64,000 nt of DNA, taken from the NCBI RefSeq assembly GCF_024166365.1, contig NC_064834.1, forward strand, positions 72,122,001-72,186,000, given 5' to 3'. The stretch is from Elephas maximus indicus (Eukaryota > Chordata > Mammalia > Proboscidea > Elephantidae). The notes beneath the pieces were generated by a model that worked only from the letters and a program-made list of their open reading frames with translations, had not been told where the DNA came from and did not search any database. Each line of letters begins with the position of its first letter. Positions within the stretch are counted from its first letter, which is position 1. Shown in pieces: positions 37,996-49,255 of this stretch. A program made the translations under genes and the position numbers.

Positions 37996-38179
37996 CAGTA
38001 AAACCAGCGAAAGCCAGAATATGTGCATGGCAGAAGCCTGTCAGAGAAGGAAAACTAATCTTTTCCACTAAAATGAGTGACAGAAAAGTGGTAAGACCAC
38101 ACCCTATCAAAGGCGGAAAACTTGTGAGACCCAGAAAAAAGGCAGTCCCATCAAGTTACAGCTCTCACAGGTTTCAATG
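37996..38179. mobile_element. Tigger/pogo-type MITE-like fossil, copy 2
   Basis: Inverted-repeat ends CAGTAAAACC and GGTTTCAATG are each bounded by TA (37994-37995 and 38180-38181), the target duplication of Tc1/mariner-pogo elements. The interior resembles copy 1 at 26232 and carries about 35 bp extra in the middle. Confidence 0.65.
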
Positions 38180-38195
38180 TACAATCTAGCCATCA

Positions 38196-38358
38196 TAAAA
38201 CCAAAAAAACCAAATCCGTTGCTGTCGGGTCGATTCCGACTCTTAGAGACCCTGCAGGGCACAGTAGAACTGCCCCATACGGTTTCCAAGGAGCAGCTGG
38301 CGGACTCAAACCGCCAACCTTTTGGTTATCAGCAGCACTCTTAACCACTGTGTCACCG
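38196..38358 (-). repeat. AfroSINE (short form)
   Basis: Reverse-strand copy: AACCAAATCCGTTGCTGTCG at the left, CCAAGGAGCAGCTGGCGGAC, and CTCTTAACCACTGTGTCACC at the right. Confidence 0.94.
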
Positions 38359-38960
38359 TCCATCGTGAGAGCATCAAAATCCATGCCGTTTACCAAAGCC
38401 CTGTTGAATCCGCTGAGGATTCGGAGCACAGCACAGAGGAGGACTACTTTAAACTGTGAGTAGTATGCAGACTACAGGGAGGCGAACGGAAGCGAACACT
38501 TTCCTGGAGCGATGAACGAGAACAAGTAACGGCAAATGCAGAGGAAAGCCCGTGGCATGGATGGGATCCAGTACACTGATGTGGCTAACAAACCCTGAAA
38601 CCACAGTAATCAAAGGGGAGAGTGGAAATCAACGCTGAAAACAAAAAGGCTGGGGCTCTATTGGGCAAGAAGTACAAGAGGGATGGAAAAACAGAAGCTG
38701 TCACAAAACCCGTCACAGCCCGCTGCACATGCTTCCACGTGCCCCTTCTAGCACTTTCTTCAGCTGAATACAACTTCTTCTCTACACTGGCTACATAATC
38801 AAATACCGCACAATTCCCATGCACTGTGACAGTTGTGAAAGAAATGGAAAACGGTGTCAGCCCCCAAAGCTCGTAAAAATTCTTATCTAATGGGAAAAGC
38901 TAGGTCAGGAAGTGGCACAAACACACGAGGTTCCTGCTTTGCAGGACTGTGAGTGTGAGT

Positions 38961-38985
38961 GTGGGGGGTGGGGGGGTAGGGAGGG
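38961..38985 (+). repeat. G-tract array (possible G-quadruplex)
   Basis: TGGGGGGTGGGGGGGTAGGG then AGGG gives four or more G runs with short loops. It lies about 155 bp from the 39140 donor of the ATE1 penultimate exon, in the intron, on the template strand. Confidence 0.6.
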
Positions 38986-39077
38986 CATTTCCTTCCACCT
39001 CTCACGTGAGCACACACACTCACTAATACTGCGCAATACACAAAAATCAACCTGGATCCTAGGAGGAACTACGGTCA

Positions 39078-39356
<279 letters not shown>

Positions 39357-39799
39357 TTAAACAAGGTTGGTCAGACACGCTTTACTGTAAATACTAAGTG
39401 TCCCTCCCTGCCAGGTGCTCTTTCCAGCCTCACAAACACACGCTTGACTAAGAGGCTCTCTGTGAGTTACAGGTCACCATGTGGAACGCCTGTGCTGACT
39501 GGAAGATTCGAGTGCTTACTCTCTTTTGAAGTAAATACTTAACGTAGGATTCTTGCTGAGCTGACTGCTAACAATACCGTTCCAAAATCAAACTGTCTTT
39601 GATTTATTTATTTTTCCCAACTTGGAGTCTACCAAGTGGCTTACATTTCTAAGATTCCTGGACCAAAGACATAAAAATAGCATAACTGGATACTGTATTA
39701 GGAAAAGCTCATAAAGGGCTTCTGAAAAGGTTTACAAATACAATATAAATATTTACAAAGGTAAATGGAGCCTTTTTTGTCCTCCCCAGTAGCTTCACT

Positions 39800-40540
39800 A
39801 TCTTTTTTCTTTTCTTATTGTACTTTAGATGAAGGTTTACAGAACAAATTAGCTTCTCGTTAAACAATTAGTACACATACGATTTGTGACATTGGTTACC
39901 AACCCCATGACAACCTTGGATTCCCTTCTCAACCTTGGATTCCCTGTTACCAGCTTTCCTGTCCCCTCCTGCCTTCTAGTCCTTGCCCCTGAGCTGGTGT
40001 GCCCCTTTAGTCTCATTTTGTTTTATGGGCCTGTCTAATTTTTGGCTGAAAAGTGAACCTCAGGAGTGACTTCATTACAGAGTGCAAAGGGTGTCTGGGG
40101 GCCACACTCTCAGGGTTCCTCCCATCTCTGTTAGGCCAGTAAGTCTGGTCTTTCTTTTGTGAGTTAGAATTGTGTTCTGTATTTTTCTCCAGCTCTATCC
40201 GGGACCCTCTACTGTGATCCCTGTCAGAGCAGTCAGTGGTGGTAGCTGGGCAACCGTCTAGTTATGCTGGACTTGGTCTGGTGGAGGCTGTGGTAGTTGT
40301 GGTCCATTAGTCCTTGGGACTAACCTTTCCCTTGTGTCTTTGGTTTTCTTCATTCTCCCTCGCTCCGTCGAGGCCAGTGCAGTATCTTAGATGGCCACTC
40401 ATAGGCTTTTAAGGCCTCAGACGCTACTCACCAAAGTAGAATGTAGAACATTTTCTTTATAAACTATGTTATGCCTATTGAGCTAGATGTTCCCCAAGAC
40501 CATGGTCCCCACAGCCCTCTAAAACTGTCTTAATAGAACA
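39800..40540 (-). mobile_element. Afrotherian L1 3' UTR, 5'-truncated insertion
   Basis: A T-rich left end (rc of the poly(A) tail) is followed by antisense 3' UTR: 'TTGTACTTTAGATGAAGGTT', 'CTGAAAAGTGAACCTCAGGA', 'GTCCTTGGGACTAACCTTTC' and 'GAGCTAGATGTTCCCCAAGA'. This parallels the 3' UTR at 51450-52560. Confidence 0.87.
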
Positions 40541-40641
40541 TGTTCTTTTAATAACAAAATGAAATTTCTTTTCATGTATTAGAGCATTATATAAAGTGAA
40601 CATATTTTCCAAAGTGGCATTTCATTGTCCGCAATCACAAA

Positions 40642-40795
40642 GGAAACCCTGGTGGCACAGTGGTTAAGAGCTGTGGCTGCTAACCAAAAGGCCGGCAGTT
40701 CAAATCCACCAGGTGCTCCTTGGAAACCCTATGGGGCAGTTCTACTCTGTCCTATTGGGTCACTATGAGTTGAAATTGACTTGATGGCAATGAGT
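40642..40795 (+). repeat. AfroSINE (short form) with target duplication
   Basis: Head GGAAACCCTGGTGGCACAGT, box GTGGCTGCTAACC, tail GAGTTGAAATTGACTTGATG. AATCACAAA is duplicated at 40633-40641 and 40796-40804. Confidence 0.95.
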
Positions 40796-41408
40796 AATCA
40801 CAAATTTTTTAATTTACAGATGCAGTTCATAATTTTTATTCTCTTCTAATATATTGAAAAACACTGCCTTCTCAATATACCATATCTTTCATGCAAATAA
40901 CACGCGCCTTCTACATATGCTGCCAACCTTGCCCTCCCTCTGCCTAGAATGCTTATGGAAATACCTTGGGGAAGGGGCACGGTTGGCAAAAAACATAGGT
41001 ATGTGTTAATGTTTGTAAAAATACAGTACTTCCATAGCAATTTAAACTGATAAATGTATAATTAAAAAAAAAAGGAAAAGGAGGTGGAGCCAAGATAGTA
41101 CTATAGACAGAAGCACCATGCCATCCCCCTGTAGCAAAGATCTGAAAAACTAAGTAAAACAGACATAAACATCAATCCTGGAACCGTAAGTACCAAATGA
41201 AGGAATAAAGAACTTGATCAAGCACCAACTGGAATAAGAAAATGACAGAGAACGGAGAATGAGGAGGGCTACGGAGTGGAGGTCCCACATCAGCTAATGT
41301 GGCCAATTTACCAACTTGGGCTTCAGCTGCCAAAGAACTCGGACAGGGAGTACAGGAAGGCAACTTGATGGAGCTCCCAGCAGGAGACAGGGCACCTGGT
41401 TACCGTGG

Positions 41409-42640
41409 ATACACACTTTCCTTCCTTTTATTTGTTTGCTTTCGTGTTTTTTTTTTTTTTGCTTTTTTAATTGCTATTCTTTCTCCCTTGCTTCCTTTTC
41501 TCTCTCCCACCCAGCTGGCTCCACGTGCTCTCTCCCCTCCCCTTCATGACAGGCTGTGATTTTTTTGGTTTGGTTGCTTTGTTCTTTGTTTGTTGATATA
41601 TTTCTCAGCCCTTTTAACTGCTTCTCTTTCTCCCTTCCTTCCTTTCCTTTCTCCCACCCAGTTAGCCCCTTGTGCCATTCCCTCCCCTTCTTGACAGGCT
41701 GTGATTTTTTTTGGTTTGTTTTGCTTAATTTTTTTCTTTTCCTCTCTTTTTTTCTGTTTCTTCTCTCTCTCTCTCTCCTTTCCTTTCCTTTATTCCACCC
41801 ACTCAGCCTTGTGCACTGCCCCCACCCCTTCTGGAGGGGCTGTGCTGCACAGCTCAGTTGAAGAGTCACTGCAAGCGGCCTCCCCACGTCTGTGCCGCCA
41901 TCACTGACAGGCACCATCAGTGCCATTTTATACATTTGTTTATTTATTTTTGTTATCGTTTCTTCTCTCTCTCTCCTCCTTCCTTCTTTTCCTTTCTCCC
42001 ATTCACCCACCTGGATGCTTCACCCCCAACTTCTTGGTGGACTATGCTGTACTGATTGACTGGAGAACCTCTGGCACGCAGCCTCCCTGAATCTGCAGCA
42101 TCACCAAAGGAAATATTTAAAAAATTTTTTTCTTTATCTTTCCCCTTCTCCCTCCCACCTAAGCCCTGCACTGTCTCTGCCCCTTCCTGATGGGCCGTGC
42201 CATGCCACTGAACGAGAGAGACATCAGCTCACTGCCAAATTCTGCCCCACCCCCAAGAGCCAGTACAACCACCACCATATATTTTTGTTGTTTGGTTCTT
42301 GGTTTCTTCTCTCTCTTTCCCCTGATCACGTAGCCCCGTGTACCACCCATGTCACTTCTTGACAGGCTGAGCCACACCATTTGGCTACAGAGCCACCAGC
42401 ATACAGCTTTGCTGGATCTGCCCCAGTCCCACCCACTGAATCCTACCATACTACCATTTTACTTACTTTCTTTTTATTCATTTTTTGCCCTTTCTTTTCT
42501 TTTTACTTTTTTTGCCTTTGTTTCTCTTTCACCCACCCACTTAGCTTTGCACGTAACATCCTCTCCTTTCCCTCCTGCCTATTTGCACTGTGTGCTGAGT
42601 GCCACGCCCCCAAGCAGTACCAACATGGTCCCCCAGGCCC
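41409..42640 (+). repeat. Degenerate tandem units in the L1 5' UTR
   Basis: About seven units of roughly 145-185 bp, starting near 41409, 41559, 41704, 41920, 42101, 42276 and 42460. Each begins T-rich, passes through a CTTTCTCCC(A/T)CCCAC-like core, then a CCCCTTCTTGACAGGCTGTG-like end, often followed by a CTGCAGC-type segment. The units are clearly related but diverged. Confidence 0.7.
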
Positions 42641-42799
42641 TGCCCTGCACTGCCCCTCCAGCCCCACCTGTCTCCCCCAGTTCATGCTGCAAATTACCCA
42701 TCTCTACCCCTCCACCTCTGTTGGACATGCCTTGCTGCACCATAGCATACCTGGACAAGATGGTGAGAAGTACTGTGTCCGCTGACTAGCAAAAACAAA

Positions 42800-43870
42800 A
42801 CACACTCAGCCTGCCTGCCTGGACATAACCAAATGAAGCAAAAAAAAAAAAAAAAAAAAGGACAAAACAAACCCACAGTCAATAAAAAAAAGAATATAAT
42901 TTCTGAATTTCCTGGAGACAGTGGACAATATCAAAACATGTAATAGAATAGGAGAAGATGGCTCCAGAAAGTGACCAAAATAAAACACCGTAAACCTCTG
43001 CTACAAGAAAAAGCACTGGAACTACCTGATAGGGAATTCAGAACACTAATATTCAGGGTTCGCCAACAGATGAAGGAAAATGTAGACAAAAATAAGGAAA
43101 AAATAGACGAAATCACGGAAAAAACAGACAAAACAATGGAAGAAATAAAAAAAAATAGGAACAAAATGTTAAATAAATAACTAGAAATCACGCAGAAATA
43201 GCAATTAGAAATCCAAAAGATAAACAATAAGATTTCAGAAACGGACAGTGCAATAGAAGGTTTTAGGAGCAAATTTGAAACAATGGAAGACAGGGTCAGC
43301 AAACTGAAGACAAATCCTTGGATACCACTTTGAGGAAAAATCAGAGAAAAGAATGAAGAAACCCTGAGAACAATATGGGATACAATCAAAACAAAAAATC
43401 TGTGTGTGATAGGAATTCCAGAACAAGGGGAGAAAACGGAAAACATGGAGAGGATCATTGAAGATTGCTGACAGAAAACTTCTGCAATATCATGAAAGAT
43501 GAAAATCCGACTATCCAAGAAGCTCAACAAACCCCATATAGGATCAGCCCCAAAAGAAAAACACAAGACAATCACACTCACTAAAGTGAAAGGCACATAG
43601 AATCCAGAAAAACAAAAAGTCACATACAAACGGGAAACAATAAGACTAAACTCTGATTACTCAGCAGAAATCATGCAGGCAAGGCGGCAATGGGATGACA
43701 TATATAAAACCCTGAAACAAAAAAAAAGCCAACCAAGAATAATATATCCTACAAAACTCTCACTTAAATACGATGGCAAATTCAGGACATTTCCAGATAA
43801 ATGAAAACTACGGCAATACGTAAAAGCCAAATCAAACTCACAAGAATTATTAAAGGGAGTCCTTCACTTT
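42800..43870 (+). pseudogene. L1 ORF1 (RNA-binding chaperone), broken
   Basis: L1 ORF1p is the nucleic-acid chaperone that coats L1 RNA. Recognisable residues include EKALELPDREFRTL and then a Lys/Glu-rich coiled coil (EEIKKNRNKMLNK), which ends in a premature stop at about 43180. Later pieces continue in other frames, for example 'GGTTCGCCAACAGATGAAGG' and 'ATAGAAGGTTTTAGGAGCAA'. Multiple stops and frameshifts; no functional product. Confidence 0.75.
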
Positions 43871-44302
43871 GAGAACCAACATCAGACAACAACCTGAATC
43901 TGCCACATAAGACAAAATCAGCCAGACACCAATCTAGATAATGAACTCTCAAGGATAAAACAAAACTAAAAAGTTTACAACAGGGAAGCAGAGACATCTA
44001 TAAATGACAACAACATCAGAACAATAAAAGAGGGAATAAATGGTATAAGGTATAGAACTTTCAAATGGAAAGGAAATCCAGGTGTTAACAAGTAATAAAA
44101 GACTGGTTTAAACTTAGGAAAATAGGGGTAAATTTCTACTTAAGCGCAAAGAAAGTTAACAAACCTACTCATCAAAATAAAGATAAACAGAGTCTCAGTA
44201 AACGCAAAATCTACAAAAAAGAAAAAAAAAAAGCACAAACCAAAGGAATTCGGCACATAAGAGTAAGAGGAACAACAACAACAAAAAAGTCAGCACCACA
44301 AA

Positions 44303-45296
44303 ATGACAGCAATAAACTTACACCTATCAATAATCACACTGCATGTAAACGGCTTAAATGCACCCACAAAGAGACAGAGAGTGACAGAATGGATAAAAAT
44401 ATGCTGTCTACACCTCAGAAACAAAGACATAAATTTATTAAAAATCAAAGGATGGAAAAAATATATCAAGCAAACAGCTACCAAAAAAGAGCAGGAGTGG
44501 CAACACTAACCTCAGATAAAATACACTTCAAAACAGAATCCACCATAAAAGTCAAAGGAGGGCATTATGTACTGACTAAAGGGACAACCCACCATGAAGA
44601 CAACCTTAATAAATGTCTACGCACCCAATGACAGGGCTCCAAAATACATAAAACAAATGCTAACAGCACTGAAAAGAGAAATTGATACTTCCACAATAAT
44701 AGCAGGAGACTTTAATGCACCACTCTCAGTAAAGGACAGAACATCTTGAGAGAAACTCAACAAAGATACAGAAAATCTAGAAGGCCACAGTCAGGCAATT
44801 TGACCTCATAAACATACATAGAACACTCTACCCATGAGCTGCAAAGTATACACACGTTCTTTTCCAACACGCATGGAACATTCTCCAGAATAGACCACAT
44901 CTTAGGGCCACAAAGCAATCCTCAATAAAATTCAAAACACTGACATAATACAAAGTATCTTCTCTGATCACAACACCATCAAAGTTGAAATTTATAACAG
45001 GAAGAGTAAGGAGAAAAAAATCAAATACATGGAAACTGAATAACACCCTGCTTAAAAACCACTGGGTAATATAAGAAATCAAAGATGGAATAAAGAAATT
45101 CCTAGAATCAAAGGAGAATGAAAACACATCATACCAAAACCTTTGGGACACAGCAGAGGCAGTGCTCAGAGGTCAATTTATAGCAATAGATGCACCCATC
45201 AAAAAAGAAGGGATGAAATCAAAACATTAGCTATACAACTCAACCAAATAAAAGAATAGCAAAAGAAGCCCACAGCCACCAGAAGAAAGGAAATTT
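44303..45296 (+). pseudogene. L1 ORF2 endonuclease part, broken and truncated
   Basis: The ORF2 apurinic-like endonuclease start is visible as SIITLHVNGLNAPTKRQR. It is followed by CLHLRNKDINLLKIKGWKK and, in other frames, 'ATAGCAGGAGACTTTAATGC' (the AGDFN region) and 'AGAATAGACCACATCTTAGG' (the RIDHIL motif). The frame is broken. ORF2 ends at the poly(A) run near 45297, before the reverse-transcriptase domain. Confidence 0.8.
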
Positions 45297-45639
45297 AAAA
45301 AAAAAAAAAATTTTTTTTTAGAGGAACATTTGTAAGAATAATTTCCTAAAGCTTCTTAAAAGCTGTTTCTTTAGAAAAATGCTTTATCTAAAACAAAAGC
45401 TATATAACAGATGCCAAAGAAAAAAATCATTCACTTAAGAGCAATGTGGTGGTCACCAGTTAACAGAGGAGATAAAGAAGGTGGGAGGATTTAGTGAGAA
45501 TTTTCAGAAATGTCAAGGCTCTGTTATTTGAACTTAATTAAAATTCCAAAGGTTTCTTCTCTAAGCTTTAAAATTTATTACACTGAGGTTTTAATCTAGT
45601 ATTGTGTTTTTCAAACTTTTTGAAAAATGCATTTATTTT

Positions 45640-45940
45640 GTTGTTACTGACAATATTCACAGCAAAACACACACCAATTCAACAACTTAGTGACATTGAT
45701 TATATTCTTGGAGTTGTGCAGCTATTCTCACCCTCCTATTCTGAGTTGTTCCTCTCCCATTAACATAAACTCATTGCCCCCCTAAGGCTCCTATCTAATC
45801 TTTCCAGTTGCTGTTGTCAATCAAGGCAGACATTTTTTACTAAAAAAAATAAAAACTACTGTTTGGTTTTAAGAAGACTTCAGTGGATAGTTTTGGTTTA
45901 AGGTTCAGAGATTATCTCAGGGCAATCAACTTTTTTTTTT
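45640..45940 (-). mobile_element. Older afrotherian L1 3' UTR fragment
   Basis: Antisense copy of the sequence at about 22180-22500: 'CTCACCCTCCTATTCTGAGT', 'TTAACATAAACTCATTGCCC' and 'AAGAAGACTTCAGTGGATAG'. Same L1 3' UTR family as the element at 18842-22530. Confidence 0.75.
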
Positions 45941-46056
45941 TTTTAAATACCACAACCCATAGTAAGAAATATTTTACTTTACAATCTAGTAAACACATAT
46001 GCATATATAAAACTGAGCACAAGTCTTTTACTATTCAATGTTTACCTATGTTATAG

Positions 46057-46255
46057 GGAACCTTGGTGGTGCAGTGGTCAAAGCACTCAGTTGCTGACCA
46101 AAAGGTCAGCAGTTCGAACCTACCAGCTGCTCTGCAGAAGAAAGATGTGGCAGTCTGCTTCTGTAAGGATTTACAGCCTTGGAAACCCTATGGGGCAGTT
46201 CTACTCTGTCCTATAGGGTCCCTATGAGTCGGAATTGACTCAACAGCAGTGGATT
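46057..46255 (+). repeat. AfroSINE (long form), first of a pair
   Basis: Head GGAACCTTGGTGGTGCAGTG, box CTCAGTTGCTGACC, ATTTACAGCCTTGGAAACCC, tail GAGTCGGAATTGACTCAACA. An ACCTATGTTA copy lies just upstream (46044-46053). Confidence 0.94.
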
Positions 46256-46261
46256 TCTTTT

Positions 46262-46457
46262 TGATTTGGTGGTGCAATGGTTAAGCACTTGGCTGTTAAC
46301 CAAAAGGTCCACAGTTCAAACCCACCACTGTCTCCGTGGGAGAAAAGACCTGGCGGTCTGCTCCATTAAAGATTACAGCCTAGGAAGCTCTATGGGGCAG
46401 TTCTACTCTGTCATATAGGGTCATTATGAGTCGGAAACGACTCAGTGGCACACAACA
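46262..46457 (+). repeat. AfroSINE (long form), second of a pair
   Basis: Head TTTGGTGGTGCAATGG, box TTGGCTGTTAACC, AGATTACAGCCTAGGAAGCT, tail GAGTCGGAAACGACTCAGTG, ending ACACAACA. It directly abuts the previous copy. The second ACCTATGTTA (about 46458-46467) follows it. Confidence 0.94.
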
Positions 46458-46654
46458 ACCTATGTTACATAATCCTTTATTTTCTATTCTGTTTCATTTT
46501 TTAATGATGCTTTTGAACCATCAAAGTTGCTTTCACCAGCAGCAAATGGATTGCAATCCTAGAGTTTAAAAATTACTGTCTAGTGTAAAACTTATTACAA
46601 AGACTATTGCTTAAGGGCTCAGCATTATTTCCACTGCTTTCTATCAGAAAGGCA

Positions 46655-47040
46655 CTCTACGCCAAGCCTGCTCTGTGCAGGTCACTGTTGGAAGCAGCAC
46701 ACAGATATCAAAATAATGCCATGCCCTTCCAACAGTCAAAGCACCCCAAAAGCCTGTACTCTCATGGGAGAGACCGTACATAAATAAAACGTAAGGAAAT
46801 AAATCAATTCCTGCTTGAGGGTTGGGAGAGAGTTCAAGGAGGATATGGAGTTTTACTGAGGATTTAAAAGACTGGCTGGATTAAATCTAGGGCGGGCTGA
46901 AAAGGAATGAGGGCAATCTAGATGGAGAGAGCAGTATGAACGAAGCCCCAGAGATGGGCCAAGTACAAGACGGCTCTGAGAAACCGGAAATAGCAGGGCG
47001 CTGCAGAAATGGAAAGGTGGGTGGGATTCGGTTTTGCGAA
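46655..47040 (+). repeat. Ancient L2/L3-type LINE fragment
   Basis: 'CATGCCCTTCCAACAGTCAA', 'CTGTACTCTCATGGGAGAGA', 'GGGAGAGAGTTCAAGGAGGA' and 'GGCTGGATTAAATCTAGGGC' follow the pattern of an abundant ancient mammalian LINE. Family not certain. Confidence 0.45.
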
Positions 47041-47809
47041 GCTGTGCTACCACACTTTGAACAACATTCTACATGAAATGAGAAGCCTTCCCGGCTGAAA
47101 AAGGAAGAACCGTGTCCTGCATTCCAACAGGAACAGGCAACAGGACGTACACCAGGACTTGGTTCTCTGGCCTCTTATTCCCCTGGAGTCCTCACTGCGT
47201 TATTCAAGCTTTACTGCCCTGGAGCAGTAAGAGGTCACCTGTAAGGGGCGGCGCCAAACGGACCACACATGTGCCTAACGTTAAAATTCGTAACAGTGGA
47301 TTATTTAGAAATGAATTAATTTACTTGGGAAGTATAATAAAGCCAGCTATTCTACTGGTATCTGTTTTAGCAAAAGCAGTATCATCTCTACATTAATTCC
47401 GTAACTGCTTTATCAGGGCTCAGGGATAGCATGATGTGATGTTATCCATGCTACCGATACATCTGAAAAACTAAACAGCTGCCTAAAGCAGTGACTTTAA
47501 ATCTTCTTCCCCCCTTTTTGCTTGCAGACCTTACAGATTTGCTTACAGAAAATCTGAGTAAAAAACAAGATAGGCCATTTGCTCTGCCACGTGCATATAC
47601 ACACAGAATTTTGGATAAAATCTCAGGGTATGGGGACCCCTGGAAACCCACCTTTGGCCATAGGAGATCCTAGGTTATGAATTCTAGTCTACAGTTGAGG
47701 GTCTTATAAGAAAGGAAAGCGATTCTTAGCAACTCTTACTCTTGATAAGACCCTGCCAAGGGGCAAAGAACGTGAAGGAATAACTCAAAGAAAAAAAAAA
47801 GTGTGTGTA

Positions 47810-48335
47810 TGCATGTGTATATGACATCTCCCCAAATGACCACATATCTGGCCATAAAGCAATTCTCAACAAATTTCAAAGGATTGGCATCACACAGATC
47901 ATCTCTCTGAATATAAAAACACGATAAAATCAATAACAAAAAGACAAGCAAAATCACATTATCTGTCTGAAAATTAAAAAAAAAAAAAAAAAAAACAGTC
48001 CTAAATAATCCAAAAGGAATGCTGATGATGGCACAGGGGTTAAATGCTCAGCTGCTAACCGAAAGATCAGTGGCTCAAACCTGCTAGCGCTTCGCGGAAG
48101 ACCGGACAACTTCGTTCCATAAAGATCAGAGCCTTGGAAACCATATGGGCAGTTCTACTCTGACCTGTAGGGTCACTATGACTCGGAACCGACTTGACGG
48201 TGCACACAACAGCAAATAATCCAAGGGAAAAGATGAAAATTAGCAAATGTTCATAACTAAACTGTAATAAATATACTGCGGGATACAGCTGAAGCAGTGA
48301 AAGGCACTTAGGCTCTCTGGGCATACATACAGGTG
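47810..48335 (+). mobile_element. L1 ORF2 fragment, carrying an AfroSINE
   Basis: 'CATATCTGGCCATAAAGCAA', then 'TTCTCAACAAATTTCAAAGG' and 'ATTGGCATCACACAGATCAT' are L1 endonuclease-end sequence. After the SINE at 48022-48215 it resumes with 'GATACAGCTGAAGCAGTGAA'. Confidence 0.75.
48022..48215 (+). repeat. AfroSINE (long form)
   Basis: 'TGATGGCACAGGGGTTAAAT' head, CTCAGCTGCTAACC box, ATCAGAGCCTTGGAAACC, tail GACTCGGAACCGACTTGACG, end CACACAACAGCAAA. Confidence 0.92.
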
Positions 48336-48339
48336 GGCT

Positions 48340-48720
48340 ATATTTCTAAACCTTTTTCAGTTAGTGTGGCCACAGGACTGAGTTCAACCCAATGGAACGC
48401 TGGAAGAAGTTAAAGGCACTACTTCCAGGACTGGGTCATAAAAATCCACGCACATGCTTCTTCACCCATCTCCCCTTCCAGCAGGTTGTAATGTAATGAG
48501 TCCCACAGGGTGACCTTGGAAGTCACATGCTGAAGACAGCAGAGCCTCCATCAGCCTGAGTTTCTAACTGCACAGAGAAAGGCTGTCCGGCCCACTGGTT
48601 CACCCACACTGTACTGTTATGTAAGTAAGAAATAAACTCCGACTGTGTCTAAGTCATTATATATTTTGGAGGCTTTTTTGTTATAAGCAGCTTGTGGTAC
48701 CCTAAGCAATATAACTGGTT
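48340..48720 (+). repeat. Possible old LTR between L1 pieces
   Basis: It ends with 'AGAAATAAACTCCGACTGTG', 'GTCTAAGTCATTATATATTT' and 'GTGGTACCCTAAGCAATATA', a pattern reminiscent of old MLT/MER LTR ends. It separates two L1 fragments. No terminal duplication was identified. Confidence 0.3.
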
Positions 48721-48724
48721 TAAT

Positions 48725-49255
48725 ATACATAAATCAATTAGTGTTATTCACGTAATTCACAAATTAAAGGAGATAAATCACAGATTTATTTCAATAGATT
48801 TTGAAAAGGTATTTTATAAAATTCAACATCCATTCATGATCAAAACTCTTTAGCAGACTGGGAATAAGAGACAACTTTTTAATCTAATAAGATTAATATT
48901 AAGAAAAAACATAGGGCACAAATCAACGTTAACAGTGAAAAATTTAAGTACTTCTAGAGTAGGACGAGGGTAGCATCTTTCCCCACTTCCACTTAACAAT
49001 GTACAGGGAGCCCTAGTCAGCACAGTGAGACAAAGAAAAGAAATAAAAAGCATAAGAATGCAAAAGAAAGCAATAAAACTGATTTAGTAGTAGCTTTGGG
49101 TTCAGTAGTAGCTTACATGACTGTATAGAAAACCGAGAAACCTGCAAATGAATAGAACTGAAGTATTTAGTAAAGTTACTGAATTAAAAAAAAAAAAGAG
49201 GTACAAAAGTCAAACGCATTTCTATACCTCAGGAACAAAAAAATAAATGACATTT
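48725..49255 (+). mobile_element. L1 ORF2 reverse-transcriptase fragment
   Basis: 'TTTCAATAGATTTTGAAAAG' corresponds to the ISIDxEKAF motif. 'CATTCATGATCAAAACTCTT', 'GGGAGCCCTAGTCAGCACAG' and 'ATTTCTATACCTCAGGAACA' follow in normal L1 order. Stops are frequent. It may be the same element as 47810-48335. Confidence 0.78.

Larger units (their letters stand above)
41081..45310 (+). mobile_element. L1 with 5' UTR and ORF1, ending within ORF2 in poly(A)
   Basis: The element starts GAGGTGGAGCCAAGATAGTA, the usual L1 5' terminus style. It has a long pyrimidine-rich 5' UTR (to about 42790), a broken ORF1 (about 42800-43870) and the ORF2 endonuclease start (about 44303 onward). Homology to the minus-strand L1 stops at about 45294 in ORF2, where a 14-A run follows. 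AATAAA at 45247-45252, not present in the other copy (CAAATAGAAAATAG there), lies about 45 bp upstream. Clear target duplications were not found. Confidence 0.85.

Noticed and set aside
41474..42010. 178-residue minus-strand frame rich in Lys/Glu/Arg
   Set aside because: Antisense of the pyrimidine-rich tandem units in the L1 5' UTR. Low complexity, no homology recognised.
42931..43629. 232-residue minus-strand open frame, hydrophobic and Phe/Ser-rich
   Set aside because: It is the antisense of the L1 ORF1 region. Its apparent membrane-protein look comes from reverse-complementing Lys/Glu/Asn-rich A-rich coding sequence.
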